Source: CAYGAW01 sp964492135 (GTDB lineage Bacteria; Chloroflexota; Anaerolineae; UBA7937; B3-Chlor). Taken from it: a DNA stretch of 64,000 nucleotides. The DNA lies in contig CAZBJW010000001.1 in the NCBI GenBank assembly GCA_964492135.1, positions 27,353 to 91,352 of the forward strand, written 5' to 3'. The translations under genes and the position numbers were made by a program. Position 1 is the stretch's first letter. The number at the start of each line of letters is the position of its first letter. Below, one piece after another: positions 8,945 to 16,651 of this stretch. The notes under the pieces were generated by a model. It was not told the DNA's origin and did not search any database. It saw only the letters and a list, made by a program, of their open reading frames with translations.

Positions 8945-9547
8945 CTACTTCGTCAACCTGGCCTGCACGCCTCTCCCAACCTCCCAAGCGAGCCATCCGG
9001 CCATGGCCCCAGTCACCAAGCGGATGAGAAGAACGAGAGCGATAACGATGAAAGCATACTCCATCCCGATACCTAATGCCTGAACCCCTGAACGAAGCAC
9101 TCCTAGGTATACCTCGTATATACCTCTGCCCAGAAGGAAGTAAGAGGCGAAGAACTTATGGAAGAAGGTCCACACCACCGCCAGGGAGCCAGCAAGGGCG
9201 AACCCCCACCGGCTCGGCCGCCTGGAAACGACGAGACCTAGCTCTGCGAGCAGGCTCTCGATGATGATAGCCAGCATGGGGGATAGCACCACGCCGCCGA
9301 CACTCAATGCCTTCAGGATAGCGGTGATAACCCCTATCATCACTACCGAGCCACGTTTAGGCACAAAGAGACGCCCGACTAAGGCCACGACCACCCCCAG
9401 GCCGGTCATGATGGTCCCAACTCCGATCAAGGGAGTGACCACCGGTGGGAAGATGATGTGCAGATAGGAGCCAAGGGTCATCTCCAAAGCCCCCCAAATA
9501 GCCCCAAAGATGGCGATGTAAACCAAATCACGCATCGCGAACTTCAT
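8945..9547 (-). CDS. ECF transporter substrate-binding (S) component, substrate unknown
   Basis: This 200-residue membrane protein has six predicted hydrophobic segments, typical of S components. It begins MKFAMRDLVYIAIFGAIWGALEM, and the AIFGAIWGALE region near the first helix corresponds to the helix that docks on the T component in this family. Further segments are IGVGTIMTGLGVVVALVG, MIGVITAILKALSVGG and AFIVIALVLLIRLV. It lies between the fused ATPase gene and the T gene. Start ATG 9547 has GGAGG at 9556-9560 on the complementary strand; an upstream in-frame ATG lacks this support. I do not recognise the substrate group, and no riboswitch was seen upstream of the operon to suggest one. 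Confidence 0.75.
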   Translation of the reverse strand: MKFAMRDLVYIAIFGAIWGALEMTLGSYLHIIFPPVVTPLIGVGTIMTGLGVVVALVGRLFVPKRGSVVMIGVITAILKALSVGGVVLSPMLAIIIESLLAELGLVVSRRPSRWGFALAGSLAVVWTFFHKFFASYFLLGRGIYEVYLGVLRSGVQALGIGMEYAFIVIALVLLIRLVTGAMAGWLAWEVGRGVQARLTK

Positions 9548-9573
9548 TGTTGTTGCCTCCTTCTCTCTTGGGC

Positions 9574-11079
9574 TCAACCTTGACTCAGCATGCTTTTTGA
9601 AGTGAATTCTGGTCTGAACTCACCCGCGACCGGCAAGTGAGGGATGCCATCGGCTACGATATGGCCATTCTCCAGGACGAGGATACGCTGAGCGTAGCGA
9701 CAGATTAGTTTGTAGTCATGGGTGATGAGCAAGATGGTCTGCCCCCGTTTGTTGAGGGCCACTAAAAAATCCATGAAGCGGCTCAGGTGATCCCAATCTT
9801 GCCCCATGGTTGGCTCGTCGAGGATCAGGAGCTTGGGCTGTAACGATAGCACCGCGGCCAAAGCGGTTCTCTGCTGCTCGCCGCTGCTCAGGGCATAGGG
9901 ATCTCTCTCTTGCAGAGCAGCCAGGCCTGTAGCCTCCAACACCTCTTGATGCCGTTCATCTGAAAAGATATCAAAGTTGCGAGGTCCAAAAGCCACCTCA
10001 TCGGCTACGGTGTTGGTGAAGAGCTGGAGCAAGGGGTCTTGGAGCAATAGCCCTACTCGACGCCCCAACTTCAGACTGCGGGCTCCATCGCTCCAAGCCA
10101 CCTGCCCCTTTTGAGGCTTGAGTAGACCTGCTATGATCTTCGCTATTGTACTCTTGCCAGTCCCGTTATCGCCCGCCAGGGCTACCAGCTCTCCGGGGTA
10201 GATGGCCATATTCAGCCTTTGAAGGAGAGATCCAGAGCCGTAGCCAAATTCAACATCTACAAGTTCCACCAGCGGCTCCTGGTCCCTAGGATGGCCAGCC
10301 AAGCCCACGGGGACGGGGGCAGAGTATGCGAGTTTGTCCCCCCGGGGGGGCCACGGATAGCGAATGCCCAATTGGGAGAGCAGCTTCTTCTGTCCAAATA
10401 CCTGCTGACGTGGACCATCAACTACCAATCGGCCTGCCTTCATGATGAGTACCCTATCGGCTAAACCTTCCATCTCGTGCAGCCGATGTTCAATGACCAG
10501 GATGGTGATGCCCTGTTCGCGACGCAGCCGATCTAAGGTCTCCAAGACCAGTCTGGTGCCTTTCAAGTCGAGGTTAGAGGTTGGCTCATCGAGCACGAGG
10601 ATCCGAGGCTGCATGGCCAGAACGGAGGCTATGGTCACCCGCTGCTGCTCACCCCCAGAGAGGGTGTTGACCCTTTGCCCTCGAAGGTGTTCCATGCCTG
10701 TGGCCGTTATGGCGGATTCGCAGCGCTTAGCCACCTCAGCGGCCAGCAGGCCCAAATTGACGGGGCCCAGGCTCACCTCCTCCTCAACGGTGAGACAAAA
10801 AAGTTGCGTGGCCGGGTTTTGGAAGACAAGCCCCACGTGAGTGGCTAGCTCGGAGACGGCATGCTCCCTGGTCGATAGCCCATCTACTATCACCTGGCCC
10901 GACATGGTGGCGGCAGAGGAATGGGGTATCAGCCCGTTCAGACAGCGGGCCAGAGTGCTCTTGCCACAGCCTGAGGGGCCGGTCAACAGAACCAACTCGC
11001 CTTCCCTCACGTGAAGGTAAAGGTCGTCCAGGGCCTTCTCCGCCCCGTAATGGACTGAGAGGCGATCGAGATGGATCAT
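9574..11079 (-). CDS. ecfA: ECF transporter ATPase, two ABC domains fused (A-A')
   Basis: This 501-residue protein holds two complete ABC ATPase domains in one chain. Domain 1 has Walker A GPSGCGKST near residue 37, signature LSGGEQQR near 142 and Walker B ILVLDEPTSNLD. Domain 2 (about residues 270-490) has GDNGTGKST, LSSGEQQR and LLILDEPTMGQD. Such duplications (as in YkoD-type proteins) replace separate EcfA1 and EcfA2 subunits. In the first domain the segment VGLVFQNPATQLF is the usual Q-loop of ECF ATPases. The start ATG overlaps the TGA of the upstream THEP1 gene (ATGA), so translation is coupled. S and T genes follow directly. Confidence 0.92.
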   Translation of the reverse strand: MIHLDRLSVHYGAEKALDDLYLHVREGELVLLTGPSGCGKSTLARCLNGLIPHSSAATMSGQVIVDGLSTREHAVSELATHVGLVFQNPATQLFCLTVEEEVSLGPVNLGLLAAEVAKRCESAITATGMEHLRGQRVNTLSGGEQQRVTIASVLAMQPRILVLDEPTSNLDLKGTRLVLETLDRLRREQGITILVIEHRLHEMEGLADRVLIMKAGRLVVDGPRQQVFGQKKLLSQLGIRYPWPPRGDKLAYSAPVPVGLAGHPRDQEPLVELVDVEFGYGSGSLLQRLNMAIYPGELVALAGDNGTGKSTIAKIIAGLLKPQKGQVAWSDGARSLKLGRRVGLLLQDPLLQLFTNTVADEVAFGPRNFDIFSDERHQEVLEATGLAALQERDPYALSSGEQQRTALAAVLSLQPKLLILDEPTMGQDWDHLSRFMDFLVALNKRGQTILLITHDYKLICRYAQRILVLENGHIVADGIPHLPVAGEFRPEFTSKSMLSQG

Positions 11080-11621
11080 GGGCTAAAGAACTCTTCCAGG
11101 ATGAGCCATGGTAGGGCATCTCTGTTCTGGGGGGTGACTGCTCTATGCATCAACTCAGCCCCTGGGAGGTATCTGCGTAGGTCGTTCAGCAGTTCGTTGC
11201 GCACAACTAGGAGCGTATGACAGGGAGTCTTCCTCTGTAGATGACGCAGGATGGTTACGAAACCTTGACCTTGCTCCAGTTCCAGGGGGCCGATCTCATC
11301 CACGATGAGGAGGTCGCAGCCGCTGGCCAAAGCGCGTTGAAGGAGATCGCATGCCCAACTCAAGGAGGTCGAATCTAAACTGTACCGCCCTATCCGCGGC
11401 CCGCCTAGATCACCATCGGCTCGGGCCAAAACGCGCCTCTCACCACTCCCGGCATCCACCGCCTCAAAGCCCGCTTTGGCACCACTCTGGTCGAATAGGG
11501 CTGGGGTCAATACTCCCGCTAGACGATACCCTTGTCGTGAGGCGATCTCCACCAGCCTTTGACAGACGGTCGTTTTCCCCACACCACGCTGGCCTGCCAA
11601 GAGCATGATATATTTGGACAT
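11076..11621 (-). CDS. THEP1-type nucleoside-triphosphatase
   Basis: The 181-residue protein matches the NTPase_1/THEP1 family: P-loop LLAGQRGVGKTTVCQRL at residues 8-24, a GYRLAGVLTP motif after it, and Walker B LLIVDEIGPLEL near residue 105. THEP1 proteins hydrolyse NTPs slowly; their physiological role is unsettled. The start ATG 11621 is chosen because the P-loop follows immediately; the open frame extends about 100 residues upstream but runs into padR in another frame. An AAGGG lies upstream. Sitting between padR and the ECF ATPase, with a four-base overlap with the latter, it is probably part of the transporter operon, perhaps acting on the imported compound. That role is inference from context. 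Confidence 0.8.
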   Translation of the reverse strand: MSKYIMLLAGQRGVGKTTVCQRLVEIASRQGYRLAGVLTPALFDQSGAKAGFEAVDAGSGERRVLARADGDLGGPRIGRYSLDSTSLSWACDLLQRALASGCDLLIVDEIGPLELEQGQGFVTILRHLQRKTPCHTLLVVRNELLNDLRRYLPGAELMHRAVTPQNRDALPWLILEEFFSP

Positions 11622-11650
11622 ATAGGACGACCCTTTTGCTGGATGTCTAC

Positions 11651-12184
11651 CTAGAGAGACATGCCCTGGTTTAGAAGCAGATAGCGACAATATTCGAGCC
11701 AATCGATGATCGCCTGGATCTGCCCGCTGCGAAAGCGAAAGGTTAAGTGTTCGAAACCCTTGTCGCTGGCCTCCTCCTGCAAGCGGGCTAATCGGCGCCG
11801 ACAAGCCGCTATCTGCGCATCGATGATCTGTCCTGCCATCCGCGGCCCTAGGGGTTGAGCTAGAAAGAGCTTGGCCAGGAACTCCACCCGTATCAGGCGA
11901 GGAGTATCGATGGGCGTCTCTAACCATCCCAGGAAGGCCTCTCGTCCTGACGGGGTGATATGATATATTTTCTTGGCTGGGCGATTTTCCTGCACCTCTC
12001 TCCGTCCCTCTACGTAGCCCAGTGCCTCTAATTCTTTAAGCAATTTATACATCTGGCTCATGCCCAGAGACCACACCCTTCCCAACGGCGAGGAGGTGAG
12101 GTCCTGGTAGAGCTCATAGCCATGCATCGGCTTCCGGGATAGCAACCCTAGGAGCAGGAGCTGCGGAGACGATTCTATCTTCAT
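11651..12184 (-). CDS. padR: PadR-family transcriptional regulator
   Basis: This 177-residue regulator has the PadR winged-helix domain at the N-terminus (LLLGLLSRKPMHGYELYQDL, then WSLGMSQMYKLLKELEALGYV and YHITPSGREAFLGWL) and a C-terminal Vir_C_2-like helical dimerisation part (residues about 95-177). PadR proteins are usually repressors that respond to small ligands. It is the first gene of the operon THEP1-ecfA-S-T, 29 nt before the THEP1 start. A perfect 9-1-9 palindrome lies 20 bp upstream of its ATG, just downstream of a strong promoter, so it most likely represses its own operon. Confidence 0.9.
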   Translation of the reverse strand: MKIESSPQLLLLGLLSRKPMHGYELYQDLTSSPLGRVWSLGMSQMYKLLKELEALGYVEGRREVQENRPAKKIYHITPSGREAFLGWLETPIDTPRLIRVEFLAKLFLAQPLGPRMAGQIIDAQIAACRRRLARLQEEASDKGFEHLTFRFRSGQIQAIIDWLEYCRYLLLNQGMSL

Positions 12185-12204
12185 GGGTGCTGTGCTCAGC
12201 GTGA

Positions 12205-12223
12205 ATACTCACTTAGTGAGTAT
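12205..12223 (-). promoter_or_regulatory. Palindromic operator for the padR-ECF operon
   Basis: ATACTCACT, one central base, then AGTGAGTAT form a perfect inverted repeat. It starts five bases downstream of the -10 element at 12229-12234 and therefore covers the expected transcription start, and it ends 20 bp before the padR ATG. This is the position of a classical repressor site. PadR is the natural candidate to bind it; no binding data exist here. Confidence 0.75.
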
Positions 12224-12228
12224 CTGAG

Positions 12229-12257
12229 ATGATAGCGCAGACCTAATAGTTTGTCAA
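12229..12257 (-). promoter_or_regulatory. Sigma-70-type promoter of the padR-ECF operon
   Basis: On the minus strand TTGACA (12252-12257) and TATCAT (12229-12234) are separated by exactly 17 bp. Transcription would start near 12221, within the palindromic operator. The match to the housekeeping consensus is 6/6 for -35 and 5/6 for -10. Confidence 0.8.
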
Positions 12258-12740
12258 GTACACTCCTCAGGTGAGCCAAGGCATCGCGACCACTACTTCG
12301 ACGTTTTAAGGAGAGTCCTTGCTGGTCACGATCTGTTGGCCTATTACTGATTCCTCAGATAAGCCCTGCTTACATGAGGAGAACTCATGGGGGTTGACAC
12401 CACGAGGGAAACACAAGGAAGGAAAGGGTTTAACAGGAGATGTGGCATCCGTGTAAACGAATGATCTGTATGACGGAGGCAATAACAAATGGAATAAACT
12501 CTACCAAACACCGGCTAGATCACTTACCCGATAAACCACGCGTCATCGGGATTATGGATGACTTGGTTAGCATTCAGTGCAAGATCATCCTCGATCTGGA
12601 CATGCTTCGCCATCAGGATCCCCTGCAAATTGAGTATGTGGTTGCAGCAACACTCTACTCATTTGCGCCCCTAAGGGGGAAAGGACAAGCCTGGATAGAC
12701 TCAGTAGCCTCGCAAAGACAGGGGAATGGTTTGCTCGGAA
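12258..12740. other. Intergenic region between pyrB end and padR promoter
   Basis: About 480 bp with no supported gene. An open frame at 12440-12895 (+) runs antisense into pyrB and has no recognisable protein features. No strong terminator hairpin with a T-run was identified downstream of pyrB. Confidence 0.5.
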
Positions 12741-13676
12741 CTATGCTCTGCCTAGGACAAGCGATAGCAGAGCCATACGGATGTAGAGACCGTTCCTCAC
12801 TTGCCGGAAATATGCTGCACCAGGATAGGAATCTACCTCTGGAGCTATCTCATCCACACGGGGCAAGGGATGCATTACCACTGTCCCTTCCTTGAACCTC
12901 TGAACCAGCGAATTGTCCACCAGGTAAATTCCCTTGAGCCTTTCATACTCCGCGGGATCTTCGAAACGCTCTCTTTGAATCCTGGTGATGTATAAGAGAT
13001 CGCTCTCCGGTGCAGCGGCAGCAAGGTCTTCGTCTTCCTCAATCTCGACGCCCCTAGCCCGAAGCCTTTGTGTGATCTCCACTGGCATGGCCAGTGCTGC
13101 TGGGGAGACGAAAATCAGCCGGATGTCAAAAAGGCTAAGGAGTGCAGAAAGAGAATGGGCCGTCCGACCGTGTTTGAGATCTCCTACCAGCGCTACGGTC
13201 AGATCCTCTAACCGCCCACATTCCTTCCAGATAGTGTATATATCAAGCAGCGCCTGGGTGGGGTGCTGCCCCGCCCCGTCCCCAGCGTTGATTACGGGAA
13301 TGGAAGCGGCCTGAGCAACCTCCTGCGCTGAGCCTATCTGGGGATGACGAATGACGATCAAGTCGCAGTAATGCTCCACCGTACGGGCGGTGTCCGCCAA
13401 AGACTCTCCCTTGGCCGCCGAGGAAGCGGTCTTCGCCTGGGCCACACTGATCACCGCTCCACCCAAGCGGTGCATCGCTGCCTCAAAAGATAACCGAGTG
13501 CGGGTGCTTGGCTCGAAGAAGAGTGTTGCCAGAAGATAGCCCCGCAAAAGGCCCAGGTTTTTCTTCTTTATCTCATCCTCAAGCCTTTCCGCAGTCCTAA
13601 GGACCAACCATACCTCTTCCTTGGAAAACTGCTCAGCAGTCAAAATATCTTTACCCCTAAGGCCCCCCACGTTCAC
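12741..13676 (-). CDS. pyrB: Aspartate carbamoyltransferase catalytic chain
   Basis: The 311-residue protein carries the standard carbamoyltransferase motifs: FFEPSTRTRLSFE (carbamoyl-phosphate binding, about residues 53-65), HPTQALLD (about 137-144) and HPLPRVDEI near residue 270. It condenses aspartate with carbamoyl phosphate in pyrimidine synthesis. No regulatory chain (pyrI) is nearby. It is the final gene of a long same-strand run and follows an aminotransferase gene by four bases; a broken carbamate kinase lies just beyond. That neighbourhood suggests carbamoyl-phosphate metabolism in general, so a catabolic use in the reverse direction cannot be excluded. All catalytic motifs are intact. 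Confidence 0.92.
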   Translation of the reverse strand: MNVGGLRGKDILTAEQFSKEEVWLVLRTAERLEDEIKKKNLGLLRGYLLATLFFEPSTRTRLSFEAAMHRLGGAVISVAQAKTASSAAKGESLADTARTVEHYCDLIVIRHPQIGSAQEVAQAASIPVINAGDGAGQHPTQALLDIYTIWKECGRLEDLTVALVGDLKHGRTAHSLSALLSLFDIRLIFVSPAALAMPVEITQRLRARGVEIEEDEDLAAAAPESDLLYITRIQRERFEDPAEYERLKGIYLVDNSLVQRFKEGTVVMHPLPRVDEIAPEVDSYPGAAYFRQVRNGLYIRMALLSLVLGRA

Positions 13677-13680
13677 CTCC

Positions 13681-14790
13681 TCAAGCAGTCAGCATATTGA
13701 CGATTGAACCTAGAAGGCTTATCCCTTCTCGGATCTCGTCGCCTGAAAGCGCGCAGAAGGGCAGCCGCAAAAACGCAGCTCCATCCTCATCGGGGAAAAA
13801 ACTCCTCCCGTCGCTCAGTTTCACCCCCCTCTCCTCCGCCTTAGCCTTCAAAAGAGAAATATCCACCCCAGCTGGCAGATACACCCCTATGAAGAAACCT
13901 CCCTCGGGTTTCGTCCATTGGACCCGCGGCAGATACTCTTCCAGAGCAGAGGCCAAAGCCTCGAGCCTGGGCCGGTAGAGGCTCTTCAATCGCTCGATGT
14001 TGGGGTCCAGCCATCCTCTCTGGCAATACTCATACACCATCCCCTGACTGAGCATATTCGGGGTTATGTAGGTATCCTCCGCTACCTTGGCCAACTGGCT
14101 CACCACGTGTTCAGGCCCGATAATATAGCCGACCCGCATTCCAGGACTGAGAACCTTGCTAAAGGACGAAAGGTGCAGCGCCTTCTGCGAGCCTAACGAG
14201 AAGATGGCAGGAGCCTCCTGGCCCCAATATCTTAAGTCCCGATAAGGGCTGTCCTCCACAATCCAAAAATCATGTCTCTCGGCTAATTCAACTAGTTTCT
14301 CCCTCTTGGCTAACGAAGTAGTAATCCCGGTTGGGTTCTGGAAGTCGGGAATGATATAGAAGAAGTTGGGCTTCTCGTCCTTGAACAGCCTCTCAAGAGC
14401 CTCGACCTCAAAACCATCGGACTCGAGGGGTACCCCCATCACTCGCAGCCCTGCCCGCCGAAAGAGGGTGACAGCCCGATCGTAGGAGGGTCTCTCCACA
14501 AAAACGACGTCTCCAGGCGAGGTCAGCAGCCGACTCAAAAACTCCAGGATCTGGAGTGAACCATTGCTGAGGAGTACACTCTCCACGGCTACGCCATATC
14601 TCTCAGCCAACCATCCCCTCAAGGGGATAAAGCCTGCCGCTGGGTGGTACTGAAGCACAACCGAGCCCTCTCGTTGTAGAACAGCCTTGGCGCACTCCTG
14701 GAGTTGCTCTATTGGAAAGGCCTCTGTAGGGGGAACGCCTCTGGCGAAATTGATTAACCCTCTTTCCTCGTTCGGATTGTCACAACTCAT
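13681..14790 (-). CDS. PLP-dependent aminotransferase (class I/II, LysN/MocR-like)
   Basis: This 369-residue enzyme is a fold-type I aminotransferase close to 2-aminoadipate/valine-type transaminases. Visible are the N-terminal INFARGVPP and LQYHPAAGFIPLRGWLAERYGV, the PLP-contact regions PDFQNPTGITTS and EDSPYRDLRY, and the Schiff-base lysine in SSFSKVLSPGMRVGY. The start ATG 14790 is chosen for its GAAGGA Shine-Dalgarno and because homology begins there; the longer frame overlaps the carbamate kinase relic. No DNA-binding domain is attached, so it is an enzyme rather than a MocR regulator. In the run with HisC-like aminotransferase, IorAB and ADP-forming CoA ligase it may supply 2-oxo acids for fermentation. 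The amino-acid substrate is not determined. Confidence 0.85.
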   Translation of the reverse strand: MSCDNPNEERGLINFARGVPPTEAFPIEQLQECAKAVLQREGSVVLQYHPAAGFIPLRGWLAERYGVAVESVLLSNGSLQILEFLSRLLTSPGDVVFVERPSYDRAVTLFRRAGLRVMGVPLESDGFEVEALERLFKDEKPNFFYIIPDFQNPTGITTSLAKREKLVELAERHDFWIVEDSPYRDLRYWGQEAPAIFSLGSQKALHLSSFSKVLSPGMRVGYIIGPEHVVSQLAKVAEDTYITPNMLSQGMVYEYCQRGWLDPNIERLKSLYRPRLEALASALEEYLPRVQWTKPEGGFFIGVYLPAGVDISLLKAKAEERGVKLSDGRSFFPDEDGAAFLRLPFCALSGDEIREGISLLGSIVNMLTA

Positions 14791-14801
14791 GTCAGTTTCC
14801 T

Positions 14802-15447
14802 TCAAAGAGTGATCTTGGTCCCCGCCTCGCCCTGCAAGGCTTCCCAGGCCTTTTCCAAGGAAGCGATAACGCAACTCTCGCCGCCATTCTCCAGGAAGCG
14901 GATAGCAGCTAGGACTTTCGGTCCCATGCTGCCTGCCGCGAAATGCCCCTCCGCAAGATATTGGCGGGCTTCGCTGAGCGTCACAGAGTCTAGCCTTCTG
15001 GTCTCCTCCTCATCGTAGAAGGGCCCAACAGGCTTGGTAGGGGTTATCAAACGCTGGGTCTTTATCGTCCACTAGGACTTGCGTAACAACAGTTGCCACG
15101 GGCACGCTGATTCCCCGCTCCTGTAGGATGTTGCGCAGGCTCTGCTGAATCATGTAACCGATTAGCCCCTGGCTCTCCGCGCCACAAATATCCAGAGGCA
15201 TGGCTGGCACCACGCCACTAGCCTGTTCATTTTGCAATAGGATGGCCCCTACCTGGGGGCCATTTCCGTGCGTAATTACAATCTGATGACCAACCTCAAT
15301 CATGCGAACTATCTGTTGGCACGTAGATCTGACATTGTTGAACTGATCCTCAGCCCGACCTTTCTGCCCTGGCTTTAGAATGGCATTGCCCCCCAGAGCT
15401 ACAACGATTCTTCCGGGGCTACCTGGAATTGTTTGTACCAGTGCCAT
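14802..15447 (-). pseudogene. arcC: Carbamate kinase pseudogene (frameshift and internal deletion)
   Basis: The N-terminal half (start ATG 15447, strong AAGGAGG upstream) reads VVALGGNAI, THGNGPQVG, LDICGAESQGLIGYMIQQ and TQVLVDDKDPAF, all typical of carbamate kinase. Around 15039 an extra base breaks the frame: the frame ends in NPYQACWALLR, while TKPVGPFYDEEE resumes in the next frame. Immediately after DEEE the sequence jumps to DSVTLSEARQYLAEGHFAAGSMGPK and the normal C-terminus. Roughly 100 residues are therefore missing, including the central Gly-rich and nucleotide-binding part of a protein that is usually about 310 residues. Two independent lesions make a sequencing error an unlikely full explanation. 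Carbamate kinase would make ATP from the carbamoyl phosphate produced by the FdrA cluster; this copy cannot. Confidence 0.88.
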
Positions 15448-15532
15448 GTTCCTCCTTCTATAGATCGGTTGCCCTACCCGTGAAAGCAGCCTAGATCGGT
15501 TCACAGAGACCGGTCTTGGCCAGGCTCGGCTT

Positions 15533-16651
15533 TTACCTCTCCCCGCCGGTCCAGACGCCAGACATGCCCTCCAGCGCCTCGATCAACCGGGCGTTCTGAG
15601 CCTTGTTGCCGACTGTGATGCGGAGGCAGTTGGGCAGATCATAAGCGGTACAGGGCCGGACAATGATGCCTTTCTCCAACAGCCATTGCTGGATCGTTGC
15701 CGCCTGCGGGCCGATCTCGACCAGAATGAAGTTAGTATGGCTTTCGACGTATTGCAACCCCAACCGGTCAAACTCGCGATACAGAAAGAGACACCCCGCG
15801 TGGTTGGTCGCCACCGACCTCTTGAGAAAGGCTTCGTCCTCCAGGGCGGCGATACCCGCGGCCTGGGCCAGTAGGTTGACGGCAAACGGCTCCTTAACCC
15901 TGTTCAGCGGGGCCAGGATCTCGGGATCGGCCACCGCGTATCCCAGGCGGATGCCAGCTAGGCCATAGGACTTGGAAAAGGTACGCATGATCATCACGTT
16001 GTTCCGGCCTTCCCAGATATATTTGAGGGTATCCGGGTACTCGTCGGAATCGACAAACTCGTAATAGGCCTCGTCGAAGACCACCAGAACGTGGTCGGGC
16101 ACTTTCTCCATAAAGGCATCCACCTCGGCCGCCGTGACGATCGTCCCCGTCGGGTTATTGGGGTTGCAGACAAAGATGAGCTTGGTCTTGTCGCTGATCG
16201 CCTGCGCCATCGCCTCCAGGTCCAGTCTGTAGTTCTTCAGGGGCGTCTTGATGAGCGTCGCCCTCATGATGTGGGTGTAAATGTCGTAGACAGGAAAAGA
16301 GGAGCGGCTGACGATGACCTCGCTCTCCTCCTCCAGGTAGGCCAGACAGGTCTGCATAATGATGCCGTCTGCCCCATTGCCCACGGTCACCTGCTCTGGC
16401 TCAACCCCAAGGTGCTCCGCAAGCGCGTGTAGCAGATAGTAGCTCTGCCCGTCCGGGTAAAGGTTCAGCCGGGGAAGCGCTTCCTCTATAGCAGCCAGTG
16501 CCTTGGGCGACGGGCCCAGCGGATTTTCGTTAGACGCCAGCTTGATCACATCTTCTACCCCATATTCCCTCTGTACCTCCTCGATGGGGGTGCCGGGCAC
16601 GTAGGGCTTCAGGGCATCCAGGCCTCGCTGTGGTTTGATGCGTGTCGTCAT
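15533..16651 (-). CDS. hisC: HisC-like aminotransferase (histidinol-phosphate/aromatic)
   Basis: The 372-residue class II aminotransferase shows KLASNENPLGPSP near residue 38, CNPNNPTGT near 162, VFDEAYYEFV, and the PLP lysine in TFSKSYGLAGIRLGY. Sequence type is HisC, whose members also transaminate aromatic amino acids. The start overlaps the TGA of the upstream ADP-forming CoA ligase gene (ATGA), which follows iorB and iorA. Because it is embedded with IorAB and an acyl-CoA synthetase rather than with other histidine genes, I infer that it feeds aryl-pyruvates to IorAB, while a biosynthetic role in histidine remains possible. Confidence 0.85.
   Translation of the reverse strand: MTTRIKPQRGLDALKPYVPGTPIEEVQREYGVEDVIKLASNENPLGPSPKALAAIEEALPRLNLYPDGQSYYLLHALAEHLGVEPEQVTVGNGADGIIMQTCLAYLEEESEVIVSRSSFPVYDIYTHIMRATLIKTPLKNYRLDLEAMAQAISDKTKLIFVCNPNNPTGTIVTAAEVDAFMEKVPDHVLVVFDEAYYEFVDSDEYPDTLKYIWEGRNNVMIMRTFSKSYGLAGIRLGYAVADPEILAPLNRVKEPFAVNLLAQAAGIAALEDEAFLKRSVATNHAGCLFLYREFDRLGLQYVESHTNFILVEIGPQAATIQQWLLEKGIIVRPCTAYDLPNCLRITVGNKAQNARLIEALEGMSGVWTGGER

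Noticed and set aside
11622..11927. About 100-residue N-terminal extension of the THEP1 protein
   Set aside because: The P-loop normally starts within ten residues of the N-terminus, and the extension overlaps padR in another frame.
12185..12740. Search for a riboswitch upstream of the ECF operon
   Set aside because: The leader between promoter and padR ATG is only about 35 nt and filled by the operator, too short for a riboswitch.
12440..12895. 151-codon open frame on + next to pyrB
   Set aside because: It has no ribosome site or known pattern, and one third overlaps pyrB in antisense.
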